In this document: one piece after another, positions 45,024-53,645 of the stretch
Position numbering within the stretch: position 1 is the stretch's first letter
Layout: every line of letters starts with the position of its first letter
From: JBOFDK01 sp051646925
Lineage (GTDB): Bacteria > Bacillota > Clostridia > Lachnospirales > Cellulosilyticaceae
Length of the DNA: 60,828 nt
Assembly: GCA_051646925.1 (NCBI GenBank)
Contig: JBOFDK010000050.1
Location: 1 to 60,828 of the forward strand
Direction: 5' to 3'
Notes under the pieces: generated by a model
Seen by the model: only the letters and a program-made list of their open reading frames with translations
Told to the model about the DNA's origin: nothing
Database searches by the model: none
Program-made: the position numbers and the translations under genes

Positions 45024-45317
45024 ATGCAACATAATACAATAGACATAAATCATAAAACAGAAATACTAAAAGCATTAGCTCATCCAGCAAGGTTATGCAT
45101 TGCTGCTAATTTACACTTCAAAGGTAAATGTAATGTATCCAATATTCAACATTATATGGATATGCCTCAATCAACAATTTCGCAGCATTTATCAAAATTA
45201 AAATCTGCAGGAATTATAAAAGGTGTTCGTACGGGACTTGAAATTGAGTACAACGTTGTAGATGATTGTGCAATTGAAATATTAAAAACATTATTCCCAT
45301 GCCCATGCAACGATTAA
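45024..45317 (+). CDS. ArsR/SmtB-family regulator
   Basis: 97 residues: EILKALAHPARLCIAANLHF is the ArsR start; SNIQHYMDMPQSTISQHLSK is the recognition helix region; GIIKGVRTGLEIEYNVVDD is the wing. Cysteines in the HPARLC helix, in KGKC and in the C-terminal CPCND are candidate metal or redox ligands, though the classic ELCVCDL motif is missing. AAGGAGG lies before the ATG. Its TAA overlaps the ATG of the next gene (TAATG), so it is coupled to a cell-wall carboxypeptidase. Confidence 0.85.
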   Translation: MQHNTIDINHKTEILKALAHPARLCIAANLHFKGKCNVSNIQHYMDMPQSTISQHLSKLKSAGIIKGVRTGLEIEYNVVDDCAIEILKTLFPCPCND

Positions 45318-46615
45318 TGAACAGACTTATGAAACGTTGCCTAGTTATAGTTTTTATATATACTTTCATCGTTTCAACGGTCTACACAACCCCGCTTCCA
45401 GATATAGTTGCTGAAGGTGCTATGTTAATAGAAGCTAATACTGGACAAGTTCTATATTCAAAAAACGGAACATCTACTTTTTATCCTGCAAGTACTACAA
45501 AAGTTCTTACCGCTCTTTTGTTATTAGAAACTTTTGACACGAATGCTATCATTACAAAAACAATTGATAGCGTTAATCAAATTCCATCAGATAGTAGTCA
45601 TATTGGTTTATCTGTTGGGGAAAGTTATAATTCTATAGATGGTCTTTATGCTATTTTACTTGGCTCTGATAATTTTGTTTCTTATGATATGTCACTGCAT
45701 ACAGCAGGTTCTATGAACGTTTTTACAAACTATATGAATATTGCTGCTAGATATGCAAAAGCGCTTAATTCAAATTTTGTAAATTCACATGGTTACCATG
45801 ACGCAAATCACTACACAACGCCGTATGATTTAGCACGCATTACAAAACTTGCATTTGATAATACTATCATTGAAAAAATAGCAGGAACACCATCGTATAA
45901 TTTTAAAGTTATAAATAGTGACCGTACAATTACATTAAACAATTCTGCGAAGATTCTTAAGCCTGATTCAAAGTATTACAACCCTCATGTTGTTGCTGCC
46001 AAAACAGGTTTTCACACACCTGCTGGGCGTACTTTAGTTGCAAAAGCATTGTATGATAACATCGACCTAATCGCTGTTGTAATGAAGTCTACATCTCCTG
46101 ATTTTTTTGAAGATATCAACAAACTGTTTGATTACGGGGCAACTAATTTTATTACACATACATCTAATGGAAATATAGTTATTGAAAATATTTCTTATTC
46201 GGATTGGAGTGCTAACATAATCAAAGATGGTATTAATAGTGGTAAACTACCTCTTAGTTATCGTTCTTACCAAGAACTAATAACGCCTTATGATTTTAAC
46301 GTTCTACTAAATTATTTATATAATAGTCCAGTAATTTTACCCCCAACGTATTCACTAGGACCATCACGCTCTATTTTGCCATTAACACATAAAAAGGCGC
46401 AGTCGATACTTAGCTCCGCTGCATCAGCTCAAAAATTAGTATTGCCTACTGATTTTGTATCAAAGCAGTTACAATCTATTTATTCAACTGTTCCTACGCA
46501 TTTAACTATTGAAGATAGCATTTATATACAGCACCAATTTGCTATATATGCTATTTGCCACAAAAAATTATTACCAATTCAAATAGAAGAACTTATTTTA
46601 TCAAAAATTTCTTAA
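45317..46615 (+). CDS. D-alanyl-D-alanine carboxypeptidase (peptidase S11)
   Basis: 432 residues from the coupled ATG at 45317 (TAATG). An N-terminal signal sequence (CLVIVFIYTFIVSTVYT) is followed by the S11 domain: PASTTKVLTALLLLE (SxxK), LLGSDN (SxN) and AAKTGFHTPAGRTL (KTG). It trims the terminal D-Ala from peptidoglycan stem peptides outside the membrane. The C-terminal 130 residues do not show the usual amphipathic anchor clearly. Coupling to an ArsR regulator is unusual for this enzyme family. Confidence 0.92.
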   Translation: MNRLMKRCLVIVFIYTFIVSTVYTTPLPDIVAEGAMLIEANTGQVLYSKNGTSTFYPASTTKVLTALLLLETFDTNAIITKTIDSVNQIPSDSSHIGLSVGESYNSIDGLYAILLGSDNFVSYDMSLHTAGSMNVFTNYMNIAARYAKALNSNFVNSHGYHDANHYTTPYDLARITKLAFDNTIIEKIAGTPSYNFKVINSDRTITLNNSAKILKPDSKYYNPHVVAAKTGFHTPAGRTLVAKALYDNIDLIAVVMKSTSPDFFEDINKLFDYGATNFITHTSNGNIVIENISYSDWSANIIKDGINSGKLPLSYRSYQELITPYDFNVLLNYLYNSPVILPPTYSLGPSRSILPLTHKKAQSILSSAASAQKLVLPTDFVSKQLQSIYSTVPTHLTIEDSIYIQHQFAIYAICHKKLLPIQIEELILSKIS

Positions 46616-46624
46616 ATGTATATC

Positions 46625-46668
46625 AAAAAAGACGATTTCACTTATTATGTGAAATCGTCTTTTTTTAA
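46625..46668. terminator. bidirectional intrinsic terminator
   Basis: AAAAAAGACGATTTCAC pairs with GTGAAATCGTCTTTTTT around a short loop. It serves both the carboxypeptidase gene and the convergent gene ending at 46665. Confidence 0.9.
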
Positions 46669-47015
46669 TTAAATGGTTTTATCGTTCTCATAAATATTAA
46701 AATCATTAAAAAAATCTGTGGCAACGCTGCCACTATCCCTAGACTTAGTCCTGCAACTGCAACCCCTCGGTTTACATACTTCATTCCTATGCAACCAAAT
46801 ATTATCGCTAACACAGCTGGTATCAAACCTATAAATGGAATGAAACTTATAAGCACCCCAATACTACCGCATATAACGCTTGCTATCCCTATTTTTCGTC
46901 CGCTCAAATCTTCTTCTTTATCAAAATAACTGCCATAATTGGCATATACTCCGCTTTTGTTTTCCGATTTGTCATCTACACTACTTTCTTTATCTACATT
47001 TTTTATTTCGCTCAA
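46665..47015 (-). CDS. DUF4190-type membrane protein
   Basis: About 116 residues from a TTG at 47015 with AAAGGGGTGG upstream (the frame also runs from a GTG 21 nt earlier without a site). An acidic cytosolic N terminus (about 35 residues) is followed by two hydrophobic hairpins: IGIASVICGSIGVLISFIPF, IPAVLAIIFGCIGM and VAGLSLGIVAALPQIFLMIL. The G-rich repeat pattern is that of DUF4190 proteins. Function unknown. Confidence 0.7.
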   Translation of the reverse strand: MSEIKNVDKESSVDDKSENKSGVYANYGSYFDKEEDLSGRKIGIASVICGSIGVLISFIPFIGLIPAVLAIIFGCIGMKYVNRGVAVAGLSLGIVAALPQIFLMILIFMRTIKPFN

Positions 47016-47081
47016 AAACACCACCCCTTTATACACTCTAAAAGTATATCATATAAGTAAGTTTTTGTTTGTTAAATCTAT

Positions 47082-47771
47082 TTAGTCGCCTACACCAAAA
47101 TCTGTATTGTGATATAGTACTTCAATTTTAGGATTATTATCAAGATACTTATAGTTCTCACCAAACCACTGTACCAATTCTTCATCTCTTTTGATATCCG
47201 TTGTATTATTTACATATACATTGATTGTTGCATAATCAAAATGTTTTTCTACAATTTCCATATCTCTAGCAATCATCTCTTTTGTCTGCCCTTTAATACC
47301 AACCATCATACATGGTGAATCAAAATACTCTTTTAACTCTGTATAATCATCAAAGTTAAAATGTTTTTTTAACACTTCGTTTCTGAATGTATTATCAAAT
47401 GTTTCTACCCCTGTTTTAAAAACAATCGGTATTCCAAAAAAATCTCTCATTTCTTGTAATCTATTACGATAGCACCAGTGACTCTCTAAAAAAAGCTTTT
47501 TGATACTTTTTTCTTTGATAATTTCACGTATACGTTCTAATGTCTGCTTTGGAATTTCAAAACAGCTTCCTGAGTTAATGACTTCCAATACTCCGTATTT
47601 GCCTGTAATTTTCGAAAGTACTTCTTCATTAATTTGTATCATGCTTTTTTCATCTGTACTATTATCTTCTATATAATCACAAAATGTACATTTTCCCCAT
47701 ACGCAAGGAAATGCTTTCAAAAGCACTATTTCACGTTGGTTTTTGCTAGTTATCTCACTGTATCTGTCCAT
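47082..47771 (-). CDS. radical SAM protein, probable queuosine-salvage enzyme (QueL-like)
   Basis: 229 residues. The cluster motif is CVWGKCTFCDY, spacing Cx4Cx2C instead of the usual Cx3Cx2C. SAM-binding strands VLEVINSGSCFEIPK and KKLFLESHWCYRNRL follow. It lies 9 nt after an ECF transporter S component, and both sit behind a preQ1-I riboswitch. This context matches the reported clostridial queuine-salvage set, in which a radical SAM lyase (QueL) frees queuine from queuosine-5'-phosphate. The QueL assignment rests on operon context and size; sequence identity could not be checked. Confidence 0.7.
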   Translation of the reverse strand: MDRYSEITSKNQREIVLLKAFPCVWGKCTFCDYIEDNSTDEKSMIQINEEVLSKITGKYGVLEVINSGSCFEIPKQTLERIREIIKEKSIKKLFLESHWCYRNRLQEMRDFFGIPIVFKTGVETFDNTFRNEVLKKHFNFDDYTELKEYFDSPCMMVGIKGQTKEMIARDMEIVEKHFDYATINVYVNNTTDIKRDEELVQWFGENYKYLDNNPKIEVLYHNTDFGVGD

Positions 47772-47780
47772 TGTATCTCC

Positions 47781-48380
47781 TTATGACCTATGTGTTTGTA
47801 GTCTCTTAAATTGTTTTGGTAAAACTTTACACGCCGCTGCTACAAAAATAACTGCTACATATTCATCTAGATAATCTGTAACGACTTGTGTGCAAAATAC
47901 ACTTACCACAATAGGTACATCAAACATATTAAGCACTTGAACAATATAAGATGATCCTGCAGATGTAACACCGCCAAATACACCAGCTGCTATAATTGAA
48001 CCTATAATAGATGTTGGTAATGAAATAGCTAATACACCCAGTGGTGTTTTCTTACCTTTCAAAAAGTGCTTACTATACATAAGCCCCGCCATTAATCCCG
48101 TAGCTATATGTATAGGTGTGAAATATAGTGAATAAATATCAAAAGTTAATCCACTAATAATACTTCCACCCATTCCTGTAAGTACTGCATACTTAGGTCC
48201 TAGTACACACGCAACAAGCATCGTACCTATAGAATCCATATAAATAGGCAACCTAAAAGTCAGTCCTATAAAAGCACCCAATATATTGAGTGCCATACCA
48301 AATCCTACAAATGCAATAACACGAATGTCTACTTCCTTTTTCTTTACTTCTTTTACTTCTTTTACTTCTTCTACTTCCAT
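47781..48380 (-). CDS. ECF transporter S component, probable queuosine-precursor uptake
   Basis: 199 residues with a charged N terminus (EVEEVKEVKEVKKKEVD) and six predicted helices (about 20-180) of an energy-coupling-factor substrate-binding subunit: FVGFGMALNILGAFIGLTFR, LPIYMDSIGTMLVACVLGPK, GMGGSIISGLTFDIYSLYF. It needs the shared EcfAA'T module, not encoded here. The preQ1 riboswitch and the neighbouring radical SAM gene suggest the substrate is preQ1, queuine or queuosine. AAGGAGG precedes the ATG; that site is masked in the proposed ligand-bound RNA fold. Confidence 0.8.
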   Translation of the reverse strand: MEVEEVKEVKEVKKKEVDIRVIAFVGFGMALNILGAFIGLTFRLPIYMDSIGTMLVACVLGPKYAVLTGMGGSIISGLTFDIYSLYFTPIHIATGLMAGLMYSKHFLKGKKTPLGVLAISLPTSIIGSIIAAGVFGGVTSAGSSYIVQVLNMFDVPIVVSVFCTQVVTDYLDEYVAVIFVAAACKVLPKQFKRLQTHRS

Positions 48381-48388
48381 ACTTACAT

Positions 48389-48510
48389 CCTCCTTATAAT
48401 TGAATCAAGGAGAACCTGATGATTTTTCACAATCACCCTAAGGGCATAACTATATACTGCCACTATATATTTACCTTAGTTTTTTATACTGGGAGGTTCT
48501 CGAACCAGTC
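48389..48510 (-). promoter_or_regulatory. preQ1-I riboswitch with translational expression platform
   Basis: On the minus strand, ACTGG (48509-48505) pairs with CCAGT; the loop holds GAGAACCT, and ATAAAAAACTAAGG follows, a close match to the preQ1-I aptamer. ACCT can pair with AGGT at its 3' end to form pseudoknot P2. Downstream, AGGTTCTC (48417-48410) is an exact complement of the loop segment GAGAACCT. The adjoining CTCCTT (48412-48407) can pair with the AAGGAG (48395-48390) of the ribosome binding site. This supports an OFF switch at translation when preQ1 is bound. Confidence 0.88.
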
Positions 48511-48553
48511 CTAGATATTTTATATATCTAGATTTTTCACTACCCTACTGTCA

Positions 48554-49828
48554 TTATTTCGTAATACGTTCTTTTCCTCCCATATATGGGCGTAACGCTT
48601 CTGGAATTATAACAGTACCATCTGATTGTTGGTAGTTTTCTAAAATAGCTGCTGTTGTACGTCCTACTGCTAATCCGCTTCCGTTAAGCGTATGAATAAA
48701 TTGAGCTTTATCTTTGATATCATTTTTGAATTTAATATTTGCGCGACGTGCTTGGTAAGCTTCAAAGTTAGAACAACTTGAAATTTCTACATATCGTCCA
48801 TAGCTTGGCATCCAAACTTCAATATCGTATGTCATTGCTGCACTAAATCCTAAGTCTCCTGTGCATAATCTAACTACGCGGTAAGGTAAGCCTAACGCTT
48901 TTAGTATTGCCTCAGCATCATTTGTTAATTTTTCTAATTCTTCATATGAATTTTCTGGTTTTGCAAATTTAACAAGTTCTACTTTGTTGAATTGATGCTG
49001 ACGAATAATACCTCTTGTATCACGACCTGCTGAGCCTGCTTCTGCGCGGTAACAAGCTGTATATGCACAATGCTTAATTGTTAAGTCTTCACCACTTAAA
49101 ATCATATCACGATACATATTTGTTACTGGTACTTCTGCTGTTGGTACAAGGAAATAGTCTGTGTTTGCAACTTTAAACGCATCATCTTCAAACTTTGGAA
49201 GTTGACCTGTTCCTGTCATACTTGCACGGTTTACCATTTGTGGTGGTAAAACTTCTGTATACCCATGTTTATCAACATGCATATCTAACATGAAGTTAAT
49301 AAGTGCTCTCTCTAATCTAGCTCCAAGCCCTTTGTATATAGTAAATCTTGAACCTGTAACTTTTGCTGCTTTTTCAAAATCTAAAATATCTAAACGCTCT
49401 CCAATATCCCAGTGTGCCTGCACTTCAAAATCAAAACTTCTAGGCTCACCATCTTTGCGAAGTTCAATATTGTCCTCATCTGTTTTACCAACTGGTACTT
49501 GTGGATTTGGTGTATTTGGTATACTTAAAATAATACCTTCGATTTCTTCCTCAACTTCACGAACTTTAACATCAATTAATTTAATTTGTTCTGCTAATTC
49601 TTTCATTTCTGCTAAAATAGCGCTTACATCTTCACCTTGTTTTTTAAGTATAGGTACTTGCTTTGAATCTGCATTTTGTTTGCTTTTTAAAACTTCTACT
49701 TCCGCAAGTAACTCACGTCTTTTTGTATCTACTGCCAAAAAGCCTTCTAAATCGTATTTTCCACTTCTTCTGTCTAGTGCCGTTTTAACTTCATCAAAAT
49801 TGCTACGTAATTGTTTTATATCTAACAT
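48554..49828 (-). CDS. serS: seryl-tRNA synthetase
   Basis: 424 residues, normal length. An N-terminal coiled-coil arm (about 25-105) for tRNA-Ser is followed by the class II core: TGTGQLPKFEDDAFKV, motif 2 CYRAEAGSAGRDTRGIIRQH, and motif 3 NGSGLAVGRTTAAILENYQQ with GTVIIPEALRPYMGG. It attaches serine to tRNA-Ser and tRNA-Sec. The ATG at 49828 has GAGGTG 7 nt upstream. It is controlled by the T-box leader upstream. Confidence 0.97.
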   Translation of the reverse strand: MLDIKQLRSNFDEVKTALDRRSGKYDLEGFLAVDTKRRELLAEVEVLKSKQNADSKQVPILKKQGEDVSAILAEMKELAEQIKLIDVKVREVEEEIEGIILSIPNTPNPQVPVGKTDEDNIELRKDGEPRSFDFEVQAHWDIGERLDILDFEKAAKVTGSRFTIYKGLGARLERALINFMLDMHVDKHGYTEVLPPQMVNRASMTGTGQLPKFEDDAFKVANTDYFLVPTAEVPVTNMYRDMILSGEDLTIKHCAYTACYRAEAGSAGRDTRGIIRQHQFNKVELVKFAKPENSYEELEKLTNDAEAILKALGLPYRVVRLCTGDLGFSAAMTYDIEVWMPSYGRYVEISSCSNFEAYQARRANIKFKNDIKDKAQFIHTLNGSGLAVGRTTAAILENYQQSDGTVIIPEALRPYMGGKERITK

Positions 49829-49954
49829 ATACATACACCTCTTCTTTTTTAATTAGTTTTTTAATTTACTTTTAATTTGTTTATTATTTAATTTGTTTCA
49901 TTTTGCAACTTAGTATTCTTATTATAATATAAATTATAATATAAATTATAATAT

Positions 49955-50200
49955 AAAAAACGCCCCTTTACTTATATTCTAAGTAAAAGGACGAGAATAT
50001 ACCCGTGGTACCACCTTTGTTTGCCAAAAAATCTGACCTCATATTGCTATAAAGGGCAATCCCCTCCTGATTCATCACCAGAAACTCCGAAAGCGGACCA
50101 CTTAAATATATTGACTAGTTCACACCAACCACTAGCTCTCTGCGCAATACTTTCTAAGTTTTTCTTTCATCATCGCTTGTATTTATATTCTTTTATTATA
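49955..50200 (-). promoter_or_regulatory. T-box riboswitch leader of serS
   Basis: The T-box sequence AGGTGGTACCACGGG (50016-50002) is present on the minus strand. It is followed by an intrinsic terminator stem (CCTTTTACTT / AAGTAAAGG with T6, 49994-49955), the usual arrangement for transcription antitermination by uncharged tRNA-Ser. The upstream 180 nt form the stem I/II/III region; I did not assign the specifier triplet. Confidence 0.92.
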
Positions 50201-50206
50201 GGGAAT

Positions 50207-50235
50207 ATTATATAATATGTAGTTTAAAACATCAA
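50207..50235 (-). promoter_or_regulatory. promoter of the serS T-box transcript
   Basis: Minus strand: TTGATG (50235-50230), 17-nt spacer, TATAAT (50212-50207). The expected start near 50200 gives a leader of about 370 nt before serS. Confidence 0.75.
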
Positions 50236-50313
50236 GAATACTTTCAATATTTTTTATAAAAAACTTTTTTCCAGCAAGTGTATAGTTCTACCAATTAATG
50301 CCTATACTATTAT

Positions 50314-50390
50314 TGTACCAAGTGTGAGGTACATCGCTAAATCCCCCCCTCAACCTAGATTCCCTCCCCCGGAATCTAGGTTATTTTTTT
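50314..50390 (+). ncRNA. candidate C-rich small regulatory RNA
   Basis: About 77 nt with no coding frame. Hairpin 1 is TGTACC-8 nt-GGTACA (50314-50333). An unpaired stretch with seven C residues (50343-50349) follows. Hairpin 2 is a perfect 12-bp stem (50352-50363 with 50371-50382) whose 7-nt loop is CTCCCCC, then ATTTTTTT. A TATACT -10-like box lies at 50303-50308. Exposed UCCCC runs plus a strong terminator are the hallmark of Firmicute sRNAs that mask Shine-Dalgarno sequences. The -35 box is weak. Confidence 0.5.
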
Positions 50391-50440
50391 ACTTATTTTT
50401 TTACTTATTTTTTTACTTATTTTTATTCTCTTTTTTACTT
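50379..50440 (+). repeat. 12-bp tandem repeat, T-rich
   Basis: Imperfect tandem copies of TTATTTTTTTAC (three regular units, then decaying ones) directly after the candidate sRNA terminator. The rest of the gap up to 50680 is AT-rich without any coding frame or other signal that I can see. Confidence 0.8.
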
Positions 50441-50680
50441 ATTAGATTTATTTATATTCCTTATTTCTACTTGTTATTTCTATTTTTCATAATTCCCCCA
50501 AAAAATATAATTTTCATCATATTGCTTAAATATATTTTTCTTTTACTTCATTATATAGTTATTTTAGATGGTACAAATTCCAATTTTATGACAATATTTT
50601 GAAATACTTACACACTCGCCTTTATAATACATATATTTTTATATATTCCTCTTAGCTAATACAATTAATACTTTCTAAAC

Positions 50681-50838
50681 ATGTTATTTTTTTAACAACT
50701 TTTTATTGACACTTTTTTTTCATTATGCTATTATAATCTCATAAACAGACACTTATATTGTCTTGTTAGTGAACAGGCATCGTAAAGCTAGCTATAAGCT
50801 ACTTATATTTTTACTAGCGTATGTTAATTTTATAACGA
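50681..50838 (+). promoter_or_regulatory. adhE promoter flanked by two Rex-like operators
   Basis: TTGACA (50706-50711), a 17-bp spacer and extended -10 TGCTATTAT (50727-50734). Upstream, ATGTTA-N6-TAACAA (50681-50698) differs from the Rex consensus TTGTTA-N6-TAACAA at one position. Downstream, ATGTTA-N6-TAACGA (50821-50838) differs at two. The redox regulator Rex typically represses adhE at high NAD+/NADH. The leader between promoter and adhE is about 200 nt. Confidence 0.75.
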
Positions 50839-50944
50839 TTTTATTTGAATCTTTATTTTATTCCATTATTTTACGTTAATAAAAAAACAAGATGTCACAC
50901 ACACTATATTTGATAATTTTTATCTTTCTAAGGAGGATTTTCTT

Positions 50945-53578
50945 ATGGCAAATAACCACAATAACAATAACAATAAAAAAGAAAACACTAACACACCTGT
51001 AATTGACGCTACTCAAATGGTGAATGAATTAGTAGCTAAAGCACAAGTTGCTTTACAAGAATTCATGAAGCTTGATCAAGCACAAGTTGATGCAATTACG
51101 AAAGCAATGGCTCTTGCTGGTCTTTCAAATCAAATGGAACTTGCTCGTATGGCAGTAGAAGAAACTGGTCGTGGTATTTTTGAAGATAAAGTAACAAAAA
51201 ACATATTTGCAACTGAATATATTCATAACAGTATCAAATACAACAAAACAGTAGGTATCATCGAAGATAACGAAGAAGAAGGTTACATGATTATGGCTGA
51301 ACCTCTTGGTGTAATTGCTGGTGTAACACCTGTTACAAACCCAACATCTACAACAATGTTTAAATCTATTATCGCAATGAAAACTCGTAACCCTATCATT
51401 TTCGGTTTCCACCCTTCAGCTCAAAAATGTTCTTCTGAAGCTGCTCGTATCGTTAGAGATGCAGCTATCGCAGCTGGTGCTCCTGAAAACTGTATTCAAT
51501 GGGTAGAATATCCATCTCTTGAAGCAACTAGTGCTCTTATGAACAACCCAGGTGTTGCTACAATTCTTGCTACTGGTGGTGGCGCGATGGTTAAAGCTGC
51601 TTACTCAGCTGGTAAACCAGCTCTTGGTGTTGGTGCAGGGAACGTTCCTTGTTTAATCGACAAGACAGCAGTTCTTGAGCGTGCTCTTACAGACCTTATT
51701 CTTTCTAAATCTTTTGACAATGGTATGATTTGTGCTTCTGAGCAAGCTGCAATCATCGAAGCTCCTGTTTATGATGAAGCTGTTGCGTTCATGAAAAAAC
51801 ATGGTTGCTACTTTGCTACTAAAGAAGAAATTAAACGTCTTGAGCCTGTTATCATTAATCCTGAAAAACAAATGGTTAATGCTGAAATCGTAGGTAAATA
51901 CCCTCACGAAATCGCAGCTCTTGCTGGTATCAAAATTCCAGAAGATACAAAAGTACTTTGTTGTGAAATTGATGGTGTTGGTGCAGCTTACCCACTTTCA
52001 AGAGAAAAATTATCTCCTGTCCTTGCAGTTGTTAAATGTAGCGATGCAAAAGATGGTATTGATAAAGCTGAAATTATGGTTGAACTTGGTGGACTTGGTC
52101 ACTCATCTGTTATTCATTCTACAGACGATGAAACTATCAAAGCTTTCGGTTCACGTTTAAAAACAGGTCGTATTCTTGTAAATGCACCTTCTACTCATGG
52201 TGCTATCGGTGATCTTTACAATGCTAATATGCCTTCATTAACACTTGGTTGTGGTTCTTACGGAAAGAACTCTACAACAAGTAACGTAACAGCTGATAAT
52301 CTAATTAATAAGAAAAAAGTAGCGAAAAGGAAAGTGAATATGCAATGGTTTAAAATTCCACAAAAAATCTATTTCGAAATGGGTTCTGTATGTTACCTTG
52401 CTAAAATGCCTGAAATTACACGTGCATTAATCGTAACTGACCCAATGATGGTAAAATTAGGCTACGTAGATAAAGTTACTTATCAACTTTCTAAAAACCC
52501 AAATAAAATTAATGTAGAAATTTTCAGCGACGTTGAGCCTGACCCAGACTTATCAACTGTAAGAAAAGGTGCTGAAATGATGCGTTCATTCCAACCAGAC
52601 GTTATTATCGCTCTTGGTGGTGGTTCTGCTATCGATGCTGCTAAAGGTATGTGGTTATTCTACGAACACCCAGAAGCTGACTTCGTTGGTATGTCTCAAA
52701 AATTTGCTGACATCAGAAAACGTGTTTACAAGTTCCCTAAACTTGGTGGTCAATCAAAATTCGTTGCAATTCCAACAACATCAGGTACTGGTTCAGAAGT
52801 AACATCATTCGCTGTTATCTCTGATAAATCAAAAAATATGAAATACCCTCTTGCTGATTACGAATTAACACCAAACGTTGCAATTATCGATCCTGAGTTT
52901 GTTATGAGTGTTCCTGCAAGCGTTGCAGCTGATACAGGTCTTGACGTTTTAACTCATGCAATCGAAGCTTACGTATCTATACTTGCTTCTGATTACACAG
53001 ATGCATTAGCAATGAAAGCTATCCAACTTGTATTTGAATATTTACCACGTTCATACAAAAATGGTGCTTCAGATCCTGTTGCTCGTGAAAAAATCCATAA
53101 TGCGTCAACTATCGCAGGTATGGCATTTACAAATGCATTCCTTGGAATAAATCACTCTCTTGCTCATAAATTAGGCGGTGAGTTCCACATTCCTCATGGT
53201 CGTGCAAATGCTATTCTTTTACCACACGTAATCGAGTACAACGGTGTTTCTACACCAACTAAATTTACAAGCTTCCCTAAATACGAGAAGTTTATTGCAC
53301 CACAAAAATATGCTGAAATTGCAAAAGCTCTTGGTCTTCCATGTGCTACTGCTGAAGAAGGCGTACGCTCTTTAGTAAAAGCTATCCGTGACTTAATCAA
53401 AGAACTTAACATTCCTTCAACTATCAAAGAATGTGGCGTTGATGAAAAAGTATACATGGCTGGAATCGAAGAACTTGCTTACAAAGCATTCGAAGATCAA
53501 TGTACAACTGCTAACCCTCGTTTACCAAAAGTAAAAGAGCTTCAAGAGATTTACAGAAAAGCATACACTGGAAAATAA
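50945..53578 (+). CDS. adhE: bifunctional acetaldehyde-CoA/alcohol dehydrogenase
   Basis: 877 residues. The N-terminal CoA-acylating aldehyde dehydrogenase domain (about 25-460) has GVTPVTNPTSTTMFKS, the NAD loop ATGGGAMVKAAYSAGKP, GVGAGNVP and the catalytic Cys in NGMICASEQAA. A linker leads to the iron alcohol dehydrogenase domain (about 475-875) with GGGSAIDAAKGMW, PTTSGTGSEVTSF, DTGLDVLTHAIEAYVS and the metal His residues in NHSLAHKLGGEFHIPHGRAN. It converts acetyl-CoA to ethanol, regenerating NAD+. The first 18 residues are an unusual Asn/Lys-rich extension (NNHNNNNNKKENTNT). Codon use (GGT, GCT, GTT, CGT) marks high expression. AAGGAGGA precedes the ATG. Confidence 0.98.
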   Translation: MANNHNNNNNKKENTNTPVIDATQMVNELVAKAQVALQEFMKLDQAQVDAITKAMALAGLSNQMELARMAVEETGRGIFEDKVTKNIFATEYIHNSIKYNKTVGIIEDNEEEGYMIMAEPLGVIAGVTPVTNPTSTTMFKSIIAMKTRNPIIFGFHPSAQKCSSEAARIVRDAAIAAGAPENCIQWVEYPSLEATSALMNNPGVATILATGGGAMVKAAYSAGKPALGVGAGNVPCLIDKTAVLERALTDLILSKSFDNGMICASEQAAIIEAPVYDEAVAFMKKHGCYFATKEEIKRLEPVIINPEKQMVNAEIVGKYPHEIAALAGIKIPEDTKVLCCEIDGVGAAYPLSREKLSPVLAVVKCSDAKDGIDKAEIMVELGGLGHSSVIHSTDDETIKAFGSRLKTGRILVNAPSTHGAIGDLYNANMPSLTLGCGSYGKNSTTSNVTADNLINKKKVAKRKVNMQWFKIPQKIYFEMGSVCYLAKMPEITRALIVTDPMMVKLGYVDKVTYQLSKNPNKINVEIFSDVEPDPDLSTVRKGAEMMRSFQPDVIIALGGGSAIDAAKGMWLFYEHPEADFVGMSQKFADIRKRVYKFPKLGGQSKFVAIPTTSGTGSEVTSFAVISDKSKNMKYPLADYELTPNVAIIDPEFVMSVPASVAADTGLDVLTHAIEAYVSILASDYTDALAMKAIQLVFEYLPRSYKNGASDPVAREKIHNASTIAGMAFTNAFLGINHSLAHKLGGEFHIPHGRANAILLPHVIEYNGVSTPTKFTSFPKYEKFIAPQKYAEIAKALGLPCATAEEGVRSLVKAIRDLIKELNIPSTIKECGVDEKVYMAGIEELAYKAFEDQCTTANPRLPKVKELQEIYRKAYTGK

Positions 53579-53611
53579 TTTTTCCAAAATAACAATTAAA
53601 TTCCTTTCAAC

Positions 53612-53645
53612 AAAGACAAAAGCCTCGCCATGGGCTTTTGTCTTT
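53612..53645 (+). terminator. terminator of adhE
   Basis: AAAGACAAAAGCC pairs with GGGCTTTTGTCTTT and is followed by a T-rich tract, 34 nt after the adhE stop. Confidence 0.9.

Noticed and set aside
49290..49856. Plus-strand open frame of 188 codons opposite serS
   Set aside because: Ser/Leu-rich antisense shadow of serS; serS motifs are unambiguous on the other strand.
50379..50440. CRISPR-like array
   Set aside because: Units are 12 bp, contiguous and without spacers. No cas genes or repeat-spacer pattern occur anywhere in the window.
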